Source of the DNA: CAZFZT01 sp964523675
GTDB lineage: Bacteria; Planctomycetota; Phycisphaerae; Phycisphaerales; SM1A02
Length of the DNA: 59,433 bases
Direction: 5' to 3'
Assembly (NCBI GenBank): GCA_964523675.1
Contig: CAZFZT010000010.1
Location: 1 to 59,433 of the forward strand
Shown: positions 36,619-45,232 of the stretch, piece after piece
How the letters are laid out: every line of letters begins with the position of its first letter
How positions within the stretch are numbered: position 1 is the first letter of the stretch
The notes under the pieces: model-generated
Told to the model about the DNA's origin: nothing
Seen by the model: the letters and a program-made list of their open reading frames with translations, nothing else
The model's database searches: none
Position numbers and translations under genes: made by a program

Positions 36619-37785
36619 ATGTCCGACCTGCAGACCACCGTCAACGGGCTGCGACTGCCCAATCCGTTTGTCATCGGCTCCGGCCCGCCCGGTACCAACG
36701 CCAACGTCATCGCCAAGGCGTTCGACGAGGGTTGGGGTGCGGTCGTCGCCAAGACTGTCTCGCTCGACGCATCCAAGGTTATCAACGTCGCCCCGCGCTA
36801 TGCGCGCATGAGAGCGACTGGCACCAAAGAAGTGGTCGGCTGGGAGAATATCGAACTCATCAGCGATCGTCCCTTCGAGACTTGGCTGGAGGAGTTCAGA
36901 CAGCTCAAGAACGATTACCCCGACCAAGTCTTGATCGCCTCCATCATGGAGGAATACAACCGCGACGCCTGGATCGAAATCGTGGAACGATGTCAGGAAA
37001 CGGGAGTTGATGCCCTCGAGCTGAATTTCTCCTGCCCGCATGGTCTGCCTGAGCGCAGGATGGGCTCAGCAATGGGACAGGATCCGGAAATCCTGGAAGA
37101 GGTCTGCGGTTGGGTGATGAGCGCAGCCAGGATTCCGGTGTGGGCCAAGATGACGCCGAACATCACGCACATTACATCGGCCGGCCGGGCCGCGCTTCGG
37201 GCCGGTTGCGATGGCCTGAGCGCGATCAACACCATTTTGTGCGTCATGGGGGTCAATCTTGCGACGCTGCGTCCTGAGCCGACCGTAGAGGGTTACTCCA
37301 CGCCGGGCGGTTATTCGTGCAAGGCAATTCGGCCGATCGCGCTGCGCATGGTGATGGAACTTGCGCAAATGATCGAAAGTGAGTTCTCCGTGGCTGGCGC
37401 TGCACCTGCTCGCACGAATGGGATGCCCCTGCCACCAAGAGAACGCACACTCTCAGCCATAGGCGGCATCGAAACCGGCGAGGACGCGGCGCAGTTCATC
37501 CTCCTTGGCGCGCATACCGCCCAGGTCTGCACCGGCGTGATGATTCACAGTTACAAACTCATTCACCGACTGAAGGACGGCCTCAAGCGCTTCATGGATC
37601 AGCACGGCTTCCATTCACTTGGTGAATTTCGTGGTCACTCGCTCCGCTATTTCACTACCCACGCTGACCTCGTTGAGCGACAGGCCGCTGCCAAGGCGGC
37701 GATGAACGATGACGTCGTTCAAGAGGACACCGACTGGTCCAGCGAGCGCTTCGTGGAGCAGTCGGCACAGTTGGTCGCGAACTGA
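36619..37785 (+). CDS. preA: PreA-like FMN-dependent dihydropyrimidine dehydrogenase homolog
   Basis: TIM-barrel flavoprotein of the dihydroorotate/dihydropyrimidine dehydrogenase class: NPFVIGSGPPGTN, NFSCPHGLPERRMGSAMGQ, AKMTPNI, INTI, GGYSCKAIRPIALRMV, IGGIETGEDAAQFILLGA and VCTGVM. In E. coli PreA two 4Fe-4S clusters follow the barrel; here the chain ends at 388 residues with no Cys clusters. The position of the mammalian catalytic Cys (ACGQ) is Met (AMGQ); some bacterial homologs also lack Cys there. No PreT partner is adjacent, so electron supply and substrate are uncertain. Confidence 0.8.
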   Translation: MSDLQTTVNGLRLPNPFVIGSGPPGTNANVIAKAFDEGWGAVVAKTVSLDASKVINVAPRYARMRATGTKEVVGWENIELISDRPFETWLEEFRQLKNDYPDQVLIASIMEEYNRDAWIEIVERCQETGVDALELNFSCPHGLPERRMGSAMGQDPEILEEVCGWVMSAARIPVWAKMTPNITHITSAGRAALRAGCDGLSAINTILCVMGVNLATLRPEPTVEGYSTPGGYSCKAIRPIALRMVMELAQMIESEFSVAGAAPARTNGMPLPPRERTLSAIGGIETGEDAAQFILLGAHTAQVCTGVMIHSYKLIHRLKDGLKRFMDQHGFHSLGEFRGHSLRYFTTHADLVERQAAAKAAMNDDVVQEDTDWSSERFVEQSAQLVAN

Positions 37786-37863
37786 ACCTGCAGGCGACAT
37801 GGGCAGGGTTCCGATTGGTCGTGTGGCTGTCGGTTCCTATTCTTCGCAGCAGGAGTTCATGCC

Positions 37864-38526
37864 ATGGTGCGAGGGACAAGTTGTGAAACCGAGGTGCAAG
37901 TCAATGCAGCGGGAATGCCGCTGGAGGGCACGTTGTCTGTGCCGGATGGTGCGCAGGGACTTGTACTTTTCGCGCACGGCAGCGGCAGCAGTCGGCTGAG
38001 CCCGCGCAATCGCTATGTCGCAGAAGTACTGCAAGATGCCGGTCTTGCGACGCTGCTCTTTGATCTGCTCACGGCAGATGAGGAACGGATCGATGCGCAG
38101 ACGATGCACCTGCGTTTCAACATCACGCTGCTGGCAGAGCGGCTGATCGGCGCGATTGACTGGTGCGGCTCATTGCCGGAGACTCGTGAACTGCCGATCG
38201 GCCTCTTCGGCGCGAGTACCGGAGCCGCTGCCGCGCTGATCGCTGCTGCGAGACGGCAGGAGAAAGTGAAGGCGGTCGTTTCACGAGGCGGTCGGCCGGA
38301 CCTCGCCTTTGAAGAATTACCCAATGTCAAGGCGCGCACGCTGCTCATCGTTGGTGAGCATGACGAGCCGGTCATCCGCATGAATCGCGAGGCAGCGAAT
38401 CTGCTCCGGTGCGAGCATGAGATTGAGATCATCCCCGGCGCGTCGCATCTTTTCGAAGAGCCGGGCGCTTTGGAAGAGGTCGCACGGATTTCAACTGACT
38501 GGCTGAGGCGGCACCTGACATCATGA
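37864..38526 (+). CDS. alpha/beta hydrolase, dienelactone-hydrolase type
   Basis: 220 residues with a complete triad: nucleophile Ser in FGASTGAAAA (GxSxG), Asp in VGEHDEPV and His in GASHLFEEPG. LFAHGSGSSRLSPRN supplies the oxyanion loop. CAGGAG lies nine bases before ATG 37864. Cytoplasmic; substrate unknown. It is followed by the LigD-type phosphoesterase after 31 bases, probably in one transcript. Confidence 0.88.
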   Translation: MVRGTSCETEVQVNAAGMPLEGTLSVPDGAQGLVLFAHGSGSSRLSPRNRYVAEVLQDAGLATLLFDLLTADEERIDAQTMHLRFNITLLAERLIGAIDWCGSLPETRELPIGLFGASTGAAAALIAAARRQEKVKAVVSRGGRPDLAFEELPNVKARTLLIVGEHDEPVIRMNREAANLLRCEHEIEIIPGASHLFEEPGALEEVARISTDWLRRHLTS

Positions 38527-38557
38527 ACAGCGCATATCGCGTGAGAGATTGCGGCGG

Positions 38558-39169
38558 ATGGTGAAACCTGCAAAGAAGTTGGATGAGTATCGACGGAAAC
38601 GTGATCTGCGCAAGACGCCGGAGCCGCACGGCTCGCATGACGCCAAGCCCCGCACGAAGAAACATCCCATTTTCGTCATCCAAAAGCATCAGGCAACGCA
38701 ACTTCACTATGACTTGCGTCTTGAGGTTGACGGCGTACTTGCCTCATGGGCGGTTCCCAAGGGCCCATCGACCGATCCAAGAGTCAGACGGCTTGCCGTC
38801 CAGGTTGAAGATCACCCACTGGATTACGCGAGCTTCGAAGGAAACATTCCCAAAGGCGAGTATGGCGGCGGTACGGTGATCGTGTGGGACCGCGGTTTCT
38901 ATGGCAATCTCCGGCTCGACAGCACGGGCAAGGCGATTCCGATGTCGCGTTGTCTACGAGAAGGTCGCATTGAGATCTGGGTTGAAGGCGACAAACTGCA
39001 TGGCGGCTACGCGCTGGTGCGAACAGGGATGGGCGATCTGAGGAAGAACTGGCTCCTCATCAAGATGAAGGACAAAGCTGCAGATGCGCGTCGAAAGCCG
39101 ACGAGCACGCAGCCCGAGAGTGTCCTCTCTGGCCGCACGCTGGAAGAAGTGGCGGAGGACGAGACGTAA
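38558..39169 (+). CDS. stand-alone LigD-type DNA 3'-phosphoesterase
   Basis: This is the PE domain of bacterial LigD as a separate protein: FVIQKHQATQLHYDLRLEVDG (metal-binding His and Asp, catalytic Arg), SWAVPKGPS, VQVEDHPLDYASFEG, PKGEYGGGTVIVWD and GxGDLRKNWLLIKM. It trims 3'-phosphates and ribonucleotides at DNA breaks. A basic ~35-residue leader precedes the domain. ATG 38558 is preferred to TTG 38549. The ligase-domain protein is coded ~10 kb away at 27813-28832. No polymerase domain or Ku was found. Confidence 0.9.
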   Translation: MVKPAKKLDEYRRKRDLRKTPEPHGSHDAKPRTKKHPIFVIQKHQATQLHYDLRLEVDGVLASWAVPKGPSTDPRVRRLAVQVEDHPLDYASFEGNIPKGEYGGGTVIVWDRGFYGNLRLDSTGKAIPMSRCLREGRIEIWVEGDKLHGGYALVRTGMGDLRKNWLLIKMKDKAADARRKPTSTQPESVLSGRTLEEVAEDET

Positions 39170-39209
39170 ATGGATCGAATCGGGCGCCGGTTGGTGTTAT
39201 GCTGGACCG

Positions 39210-39758
39210 ATGCGCGTCACGATTGATGAGAAGCAATTGCGTGAAGTTTTCGATCGGGTGAAGGATGATCCGGTCGTTGCCGAGAGCGCGGCCGCTGTTC
39301 GAGCCGGGCGGATGCCGGCGGAGATGCTTCAGGCGATGTCGCTATCGCCAGCTCTGTTGGAAGGGTTCTGCGCCATCAGCCGCGGTGTGTACCCCGGCGG
39401 CAACGTCGAGCGCGAGGTGAAGGAAGTCATCATCCTTGAAGCGTCACTGCGCAATCAGTGTCAGTTCTGTACGAACTCCCACATCGACGCCTGCCGCATG
39501 ATTGGCATGGCTGAGGATCCACTCGCACTGCTGGAGTCGAAGGACGGGATGAGCGAGCGTCAACGTCTTGCGCAGGAACTGACGCGCGCGGTGGCGACCG
39601 ACTCGAACAACGTCCCCGACGAACTGTTCCAGCGTTTGCGCATGCATTTTGATGAAGCAGAGATCGTCGAGGTTGTCTTCATGATCGGCTTCATCAACTG
39701 CTTGAACCTCTTCAACAACACTCTGGGCGTTCGTTACAAGGGTGAATACGGCGTCTAG
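39210..39758 (+). CDS. carboxymuconolactone decarboxylase / AhpD-like protein
   Basis: AhpD-like fold with the redox pair Cys-x-x-Cys and nearby His in NQCQFCTNSHIDAC, preceded by Glu in KEVIILEASL. 182 residues, single domain. Members are alkylhydroperoxidases or unassigned; the CxxC with proton-relay Glu/His favours a peroxidase-type role. ATG 39210 fits the family; an upstream ORF start at 39084 overlaps the preceding gene. Its stop overlaps the purN stop on the opposite strand by four bases. Confidence 0.85.
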   Translation: MRVTIDEKQLREVFDRVKDDPVVAESAAAVRAGRMPAEMLQAMSLSPALLEGFCAISRGVYPGGNVEREVKEVIILEASLRNQCQFCTNSHIDACRMIGMAEDPLALLESKDGMSERQRLAQELTRAVATDSNNVPDELFQRLRMHFDEAEIVEVVFMIGFINCLNLFNNTLGVRYKGEYGV

Positions 39759-40411
39759 CCGACGGTACGCATCGGCATGCGGAGTTTGCCCTGAGCGTAG
39801 AGTTGAACGGCCTCGGGATAGGCGATGCATTCCTGCTCGAAAACGCGGGCAGCGAGCGCGTTTTCGTCGTCGGCCGGGTACACCTCGCAGGTGCGCTGGA
39901 GAATCGTAGGGCCGTGGTCGTAGTGTTCATCGACCCAGTGCACGGTGCAGCCGCTGGTGCGCTCGCCGGCGGCGATGACAGCTCGGTGGACATTGAGGCC
40001 GAACATGCCCTTGCCGCCGAATTTGGGAAGCAGAGCAGGATGAATGTTCATGATGCGGCCGATGTACGGCTCTTCAATGCGCATCAGCCGGAGATAGCCG
40101 CACATGCAGACCAGGTCGATCCCCGTTTCGTTAAGCCACCGGGTGATCGCGGCATCAAGCTCATCACTGTCCTTGATTCGCTTGCTTGATGCGATTCGAA
40201 CATCGAAACCGCGCTTGCGAGCAAGATCAACACCTGCGATGTCTTCCCGGGAAGCAATAACCAGGGCGATCGTTGCCGGCAGCACGCCCTCCTCGATGCG
40301 ATCGGCAAGATTGATCATGGTGCGCCCGCCGCCACTGATCATGCAGGCGATGCGCAAGGGTGATTCAGGTGAATGCGCCATTGTTAGACGTGCTGCGTTA
40401 CATGCGGTCAT
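39755..40411 (-). CDS. purN: phosphoribosylglycinamide formyltransferase
   Basis: Transfers formyl from 10-formyl-THF to GAR in purine synthesis. Landmarks: ISGGGRTMINL, SDEL-containing helix, MCGYLRLM, IHPALLPKFGGKGM and GCTVHWVDEHYDHGP, which include the catalytic Asn/His/Asp set. Start ATG 40411 overlaps the thioesterase stop as ATGA; ATG 40381 is an alternative that better fits the family length. purM lies 26 kb away, so purine genes are dispersed. Confidence 0.93.
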   Translation of the reverse strand: MTACNAARLTMAHSPESPLRIACMISGGGRTMINLADRIEEGVLPATIALVIASREDIAGVDLARKRGFDVRIASSKRIKDSDELDAAITRWLNETGIDLVCMCGYLRLMRIEEPYIGRIMNIHPALLPKFGGKGMFGLNVHRAVIAAGERTSGCTVHWVDEHYDHGPTILQRTCEVYPADDENALAARVFEQECIAYPEAVQLYAQGKLRMPMRTVG

Positions 40412-40800
40412 ACAGTGGGCGGCGATGTGAACGGGATCGGTTTCAAGTCAGCATTGAGCGAGACCATCGTGAGCGCGGCTTCGGTGACGAGTACAGTCTC
40501 CTGTGTCGCATATCGCTCCGCTTCGACCCGTACGCGAACCTTGACGGAACTCGTGCCGGTCCGTTCCGTGGCCGTGAGCAGCGCGACGACATCGCCCACC
40601 TGCACCGGCGCGTGGAAGACGACTTCCTCAAGCGAGACGGTAACCCATCGGTGATTGCCATGCTTTCGCGCTTCGATGAACCCCGCCTGGTCGATGTAGG
40701 AGAGGATCACCCCGCCGAAAATGGAGCCGTACTGGTTTGAATCGCTCGGCATCATGATGACGCGAAGCGCAGCTTCGTAGTTCAGGTCTCGGGCAGCCAT
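40408..40800 (-). CDS. acyl-CoA thioesterase, hotdog fold (YciA type)
   Basis: 130 residues, one hotdog domain: MMPSDSNQYGSIFGGVILSYIDQAG (the N/D catalytic region of YciA-like acyl-CoA thioesterases), VTVSLEEVVFHAPVQVGD and VKVRVRVEAER. Hydrolyses acyl-CoA; chain-length preference unknown. First gene of a pair with purN (four-base overlap), an association with no obvious metabolic logic. Confidence 0.88.
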   Translation of the reverse strand: MAARDLNYEAALRVIMMPSDSNQYGSIFGGVILSYIDQAGFIEARKHGNHRWVTVSLEEVVFHAPVQVGDVVALLTATERTGTSSVKVRVRVEAERYATQETVLVTEAALTMVSLNADLKPIPFTSPPTV

Positions 40801-40948
40801 TTTGCACAGCGTATCACACCTGCGCCGAGCCCGACGACCAAGGGGAGGAAGGTCCGACTTAGTCAGATAATTCTTGGCCTACCCGACGCAAGTTTGTCTC
40901 AAAGGCCTCCGGTTGGGGCGTCAAACTTCCCTCTGAGCGGGTATTGTT

Positions 40949-41467
40949 ATGTGGATGCGCATCGAGGTTCGGGAGAACATGAAGCGGCTCGGCCGTGCCA
41001 CGCCGGACCCGGCGGCGCGGCCGACTCGAGCGCGAACTGACCGTGGCCGTGAGATTTTTCTCAACTGGGACGGTGCTTTGGATGACAGCGGCCGACTGCG
41101 CAAATGCCTCGTGTGCGGCTGCTCCGAACTGTTCCAAGAGAAGGCCTTCCCGCAGGTGACCAGCATTGTGGTCGTGCTCGCGTTTGCGGGTGCTGCTGCG
41201 GGTGTTTTCGGTCTGGTGACGAACATCCCGGTCCTCATTGCGATGACGATCGTTCTTGCCGTCGATGTGGGCATCCTGCTCTTCTCGAAGAGACGCCTCG
41301 TGTGTTATCGGTGTCGATCGAGTTTCCATGATCTTGAGATTGCGCGGTATCACCGGCCCTGGGACCGATCGATTGCGGACCGCTATGAGCAGTCGGGACG
41401 GCCCGGAAGCGCGGCGGCAGAGGCGGCCGACGCGAGGTCGATTCGCGCAGGAGGATTCATCGCATGA
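40949..41467 (+). CDS. membrane protein with split zinc-ribbon Cys pairs
   Basis: One Cys pair, CLVCGC, sits before and another, CYRCRSS, after two central hydrophobic helices (SIVVVLAFAGAAAGVFGLV and VLIAMTIVLAVDVGILLF), so the four Cys could form one zinc site on the same face of the membrane. Basic N-terminus, Ala-rich tail. ATG 40979 after GGGAG is an alternative start. The stop overlaps the next gene (ATGA). Function unknown. Confidence 0.75.
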   Translation: MWMRIEVRENMKRLGRATPDPAARPTRARTDRGREIFLNWDGALDDSGRLRKCLVCGCSELFQEKAFPQVTSIVVVLAFAGAAAGVFGLVTNIPVLIAMTIVLAVDVGILLFSKRRLVCYRCRSSFHDLEIARYHRPWDRSIADRYEQSGRPGSAAAEAADARSIRAGGFIA

Positions 41468-42120
41468 GCGCTGCGCCACAGGTATTGCTTCTTGGTGGTG
41501 GCGGTCACGCGGCAGTCGTGGCCGAGGCGATCATGGCTCGCGGCTGGGTGGTGGCCGGCTTTCTTGATGATGATCCGGAAACGCAGCACAGCGGAGTAAG
41601 CATCGGCATCAAGCGACTCGGCGCCATAGCTGAGCTGAATGCGCTGGTCGATCGGCTGGGACTACGGCTCATTGCTCATGCTGCGACCGGCGATCCGCAA
41701 CTTCGCAGGCACTGGCTCCGCCTGGCGTCCCAGCGTCTGCTCACACATGCTGTCGTCCATCCTACCGCGGTCGTGTCCACGTCGTCTCGTGTCGGCGAGG
41801 GCACCTTCGTCGGGCCGCGCGCGGTGATCAATGCGAGGGCGGTCGTCGGCAGAGGCGTCATCGTCAACAGCGGCGCGATTGTGGAGCACGATGCCGTCAT
41901 TGAAGATTTCGCACACATCGCGCCCGGGAGCGTTGTTGCCGGAGCCGCGAGGGTCGGCGAGAGTGCGCTGGTCGGCTGTGGTGCGGTTGTGTTGCCGGGC
42001 ATTGCTATCGGACGCGCAGCGCTACTTGGCGCGGGCGCGGTCGCAACGCAGGATCTTGCGGCAGGTGCAACGGCTGTCGGCGTTCCGGCAAGAGCCGCAG
42101 CAGTGAAGAGCACGGTGTGA
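41464..42120 (+). CDS. NeuD/PglD-like sugar O- or N-acyltransferase
   Basis: N-terminal Rossmann-like subdomain VLLLGGGGHAAVVAEAI with DDDPE, and a C-terminal left-handed beta-helix of hexapeptide repeats (VGEGTFVGPRAVINARAVVG, IVEHDAVIEDFAHIAPG). The His of IVEHDAVI is the catalytic base in PglD. Acetylates sialic-acid-type or bacillosamine-type sugars with acetyl-CoA. The CapD-like dehydratase at 31098 could act in a related surface-sugar pathway, though it is 10 kb away. Confidence 0.88.
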   Translation: MSAAPQVLLLGGGGHAAVVAEAIMARGWVVAGFLDDDPETQHSGVSIGIKRLGAIAELNALVDRLGLRLIAHAATGDPQLRRHWLRLASQRLLTHAVVHPTAVVSTSSRVGEGTFVGPRAVINARAVVGRGVIVNSGAIVEHDAVIEDFAHIAPGSVVAGAARVGESALVGCGAVVLPGIAIGRAALLGAGAVATQDLAAGATAVGVPARAAAVKSTV

Positions 42121-42156
42121 GCGAAGGCATCGACGAAATATGCCGATGAGTCTTCT

Positions 42157-42576
42157 GTGATCGGACCCGGCTGGCAATACCTGAAGCCGCGCGCAGCTGC
42201 ATCCGGCGTCTTGCTGGTTGGACTGTTCGTGACTGGATGCAACTCGCGGGTGGTAAACGTTGATGAACCGCCGATCCATGTCATCAGTGACACGCCGGGC
42301 AATGGCCGTGTCGCTTCGCGCGGGAAGATTGCGCGGGTTGACTACGCGCTTCGTTTACCGACGGGTGATGAGGTTCTCACAGCCACTGGCTACGAGTTCG
42401 AAGTCGGAGCCGGTGCGGTCATTGCGTGTGTCGATGAAGCGATCGAAGGCATGCGCGTTGGCGGCCGGCGCATCTTTGAGTGTCCGCCGCACCGGCATTG
42501 GGGACGCCAGGGGCATGGCAACATTCCGCCGAACACGCGGTTGACCGTCGAGCTCGCGCTCTCGCGCGTGCGCTAG
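42157..42576 (+). CDS. FKBP-type peptidyl-prolyl isomerase lipoprotein
   Basis: GTG start; residues 1-28 form a lipoprotein signal ending VTGC (lipid Cys28). Residues ~50-139 are an FKBP domain: GKIARVDYALRL, FEVGAGAVIACVDEAIEGMRVGGRR and HGNIPPNTRLTVELALSRV. Acts on proline bonds of exported proteins at the membrane. It follows the acetyltransferase by 36 bases and is convergent with the lipoprotein at 42614. Confidence 0.85.
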   Translation: MIGPGWQYLKPRAAASGVLLVGLFVTGCNSRVVNVDEPPIHVISDTPGNGRVASRGKIARVDYALRLPTGDEVLTATGYEFEVGAGAVIACVDEAIEGMRVGGRRIFECPPHRHWGRQGHGNIPPNTRLTVELALSRVR

Positions 42577-42613
42577 TTTTTGAACGCGAGATGGATTGCC
42601 TAATGAGGAGCGG

Positions 42614-43249
42614 CTAATCCTGTGCGGCTTCAACCGGTGCGATGTCGCCCACCGTGCGCGGCCCAAATCCGAAGAACCACCAGTCTTCGCGCATGGTGCG
42701 TCCAATGTGCGGCCCCGAGATGGAGACGACCTCGCCCGAATCAGCCCAATACGCGACGAATGCCACGGAAGCAACACCGATCTGATTGATGTTCTTCACA
42801 ATTGAAAGCTCAGGTGTTGTAAAGGGGATGCGCGCGATGCCGTCTCCGCCGTCGCCGCTCGTCACCATCATGGACGGTAAGCCGAGAAGGAAGTCGGATC
42901 GATCGATGCCGACGCCGCCGGAGCGCACTTCAAGAACGATCTGCGCTTCGTCGCGCGTCGGCGTGATCTGCACTCCGCCGATCAACAGCCGGGCGCGCAG
43001 CTCGCCGAGGACGAATGGTTGTTCAGCTGCTGCGAAGTACGTCGCATCAACAAACACGCGCCGCCCGCGCAAAGCGTCGATGGAAAGTTGCTCAACCGCC
43101 TCAGCGGCTGCCTGGGAGAGCAGGAACTGTTCGGTCGCTGTGCGCGGCGGATCGGTGGTGCGGATCGTGGTCGTGCAACCGCCGCAAGCGGCCGCGGCAA
43201 CAAGGAGGATTAGCGGCAGTATTGCCATCCGGCGAATCATCAGCGGCAT
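42614..43249 (-). CDS. exported lipoprotein-like protein (DUF6655-like)
   Basis: 211 residues from ATG 43247-43249. Signal LPLILLVAAAACGGC with possible lipid Cys at 22 or 25, then TTTIRTTDPPRTATEQFLLSQA, a pattern I associate with planctomycete DUF6655 proteins (from memory). The remainder is a mixed alpha/beta domain (VFVDATYFAAAEQPFVLGEL, AQIVLEVRSGGVGIDRSD). The longer frame to 43783 is not coding. Function unknown. Confidence 0.8.
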   Translation of the reverse strand: MPLMIRRMAILPLILLVAAAACGGCTTTIRTTDPPRTATEQFLLSQAAAEAVEQLSIDALRGRRVFVDATYFAAAEQPFVLGELRARLLIGGVQITPTRDEAQIVLEVRSGGVGIDRSDFLLGLPSMMVTSGDGGDGIARIPFTTPELSIVKNINQIGVASVAFVAYWADSGEVVSISGPHIGRTMREDWWFFGFGPRTVGDIAPVEAAQD

Positions 43250-43346
43250 GGTAGCGAACCCATCAACACGTGTGTTCCTGTCGGAATCGCGCGTTTCCCG
43301 CCGAGTTCGGCACGCCAAATAGAGCGAGCTTCCTACGATTGCACCG

Positions 43347-45131
43347 ATGCCGGCTTCCAAGAGCACCAACTCGCGCACATCCAGAGGCGAATGCGGCATG
43401 GCCGGCGCTTCGGCCAGTCTGCATCTGCCGGTACTGGGTGAGCCAGGCGCCGCGGCCAGTCGCATGAAGAAATCGAAGATGGGGAAACGGCGTGCGATCG
43501 TTCTGACGCTCGTCCACGTGCTCATTCTCGTCCATGTGATCCATTGGTTGACCACCGGCTCGACGGTCAGTCCGATCGAGCCGTCGGAAGCGATGGAGTT
43601 CTCGAAGCGCGGCATCGTCAATGCAGGATTGATCTTCTTTGCGCTTGCGCTCCTTTCGACGCTGATTCTGGGGCGCTGGTTCTGTGGCTGGGCGTGCCAT
43701 CTGGTCGCGCTGCAGGACCTGTGTGGTTGGCTTATGAAGAAGGCAGGTGTACGCCCCAAGCCGTTTCGCTCGCGCACGCTCATCTATGTGCCGCTCCTGC
43801 TCGGCTCTTACATGTTCATCTGGCCCGCGTTCTATCGACTGGCGATCGCGCCTTGGCTCGGGACCAGTGATCGCCTTCCTCCCTGGGGCGTGCAGGCGCA
43901 CCTCAATACAAGCGACTTCTGGGGCACCTTTCCGGGCTGGATCGTGGCTGTTCCGTTTCTGCTCATCTGCGGCTTCGCCTGTGTGTACTTTCTCGGCCAA
44001 AAGGGATTCTGCACCTATGGCTGCCCTTATGGTGGATTCTTTGCGCCTCTGGATCAGTTTGCGGTGGGGCGGATTCGTGTCACTGATGATTGTGAGCAAT
44101 GCGGTCACTGCACGGCGGCCTGCACCTCCAATGTGCGCGTGCATGAGGAGGTGCGCGACTTCGGCATGGTTGTTGATCCTGGTTGCATGAAGTGCCTCGA
44201 TTGCGTGAGTGTCTGCCCGAACGACGCGCTGTCCTTCGGCTTTGGCAAGCTGCCGGCGAAACTCCAGCAATCTGGAAAGAATCAGACTGCACATGGGCGC
44301 GAGAGCCGATCGGCGACCCGTCGTTACGACATGTCACTTGGCGAGGATTGGGCCGTCGCTGCGCTGTTCGCCGCTGTCTTCTTTGCGTTCCGTGGTGAAT
44401 ACGCGAGGTTTCCACTGCTGATGGCTGCGGGCACGGCGATGGTGATGACGTTCATCATCTGGAAGGCCTATCGCGCGCTGCGCGACCAGAACGTCAACCT
44501 TCACCGCTGGCAGCTCAAGTTGCGCGGTTCGCTGCGCCTTGCAGGCATTGGTTGCATCGCAGTTGCGACGTTGCTGATCGCCCTGGTCGTGCAGAGTGCA
44601 GCCGTCAACGCAGCATCACTCGTGGCCTCTCATCACGATGATCGCGTCAACCTTTCACGCCGGGCGGTCTTTTTCAGCGGGGCTGATCTCGACGCGCAGA
44701 CTAGGGAGCATGCGGTGAAGGCGGTCGAGTGGTATGAGCGATCGGCTGCGCTGTCGCTTCATGGCCTGGGGCTGGCGCGCGCGTGGCGGAGCATGATTGA
44801 CATGCGATTGGCATGGTTCCACGCGGTGCTGGGCGACTTCGAGGCCGCTGAAGAAGTTCTGCGAAAGCAGCTCTCAAACGTCCGAGATTCAGCAACGACG
44901 CGCCTCATTGCGGACATCGGCATTCTGCTGGCGGCCCAGCCGGCGAAGCAGGATGAGGCCATGACGTGGTACCGCGAGGCGCTGCTCGATGACGCACACT
45001 GGGACGACCCCGCTTTCCCGCTGATGCTTGAAGAATTCGTGGAATGGGCTTCGATGTCCGGCCAGGTAGAAGAAGCAAAGGACATCCTTGATCAGCTCGG
45101 GATGATCGATGTGACCACCGCGCAACCGTAA
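43347..45131 (+). CDS. NapH/CcoG-like polyferredoxin membrane protein with TPR-like tail
   Basis: Residues ~45-250: four to five membrane helices with paired Cys motifs RWFCGWACH and GFCTYGCPYGG, as in NapH and NosR. Residues ~250-310: two 4Fe-4S motifs, CEQCGHCTAAC and CMKCLDCVSVCP. Then two or three more helices (~340-430) and a helical, TPR-like tail of ~160 residues (HAVKAVEWYERSAALSLHGLG, GDFEAAEEVLRKQL). NapH-type proteins pass electrons from quinol to periplasmic enzymes; the tail is an unusual addition. The start could be internal (ATG 43464). Confidence 0.85.
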   Translation: MPASKSTNSRTSRGECGMAGASASLHLPVLGEPGAAASRMKKSKMGKRRAIVLTLVHVLILVHVIHWLTTGSTVSPIEPSEAMEFSKRGIVNAGLIFFALALLSTLILGRWFCGWACHLVALQDLCGWLMKKAGVRPKPFRSRTLIYVPLLLGSYMFIWPAFYRLAIAPWLGTSDRLPPWGVQAHLNTSDFWGTFPGWIVAVPFLLICGFACVYFLGQKGFCTYGCPYGGFFAPLDQFAVGRIRVTDDCEQCGHCTAACTSNVRVHEEVRDFGMVVDPGCMKCLDCVSVCPNDALSFGFGKLPAKLQQSGKNQTAHGRESRSATRRYDMSLGEDWAVAALFAAVFFAFRGEYARFPLLMAAGTAMVMTFIIWKAYRALRDQNVNLHRWQLKLRGSLRLAGIGCIAVATLLIALVVQSAAVNAASLVASHHDDRVNLSRRAVFFSGADLDAQTREHAVKAVEWYERSAALSLHGLGLARAWRSMIDMRLAWFHAVLGDFEAAEEVLRKQLSNVRDSATTRLIADIGILLAAQPAKQDEAMTWYREALLDDAHWDDPAFPLMLEEFVEWASMSGQVEEAKDILDQLGMIDVTTAQP

Positions 45132-45232
45132 GACGACGGTCGATGAAGAATCGGCACGCGCGGAATGTGCAGTAGACCGCAGTGGGCGGGGCAAACATGC
45201 TGGTCAGTTGATGAACCGGGCCTTCGTTGAGC

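Noticed and set aside
43263..44294. 343-residue minus-strand frame
   Set aside because: Antisense to the polyferredoxin gene, His/Arg-rich shadow translation.
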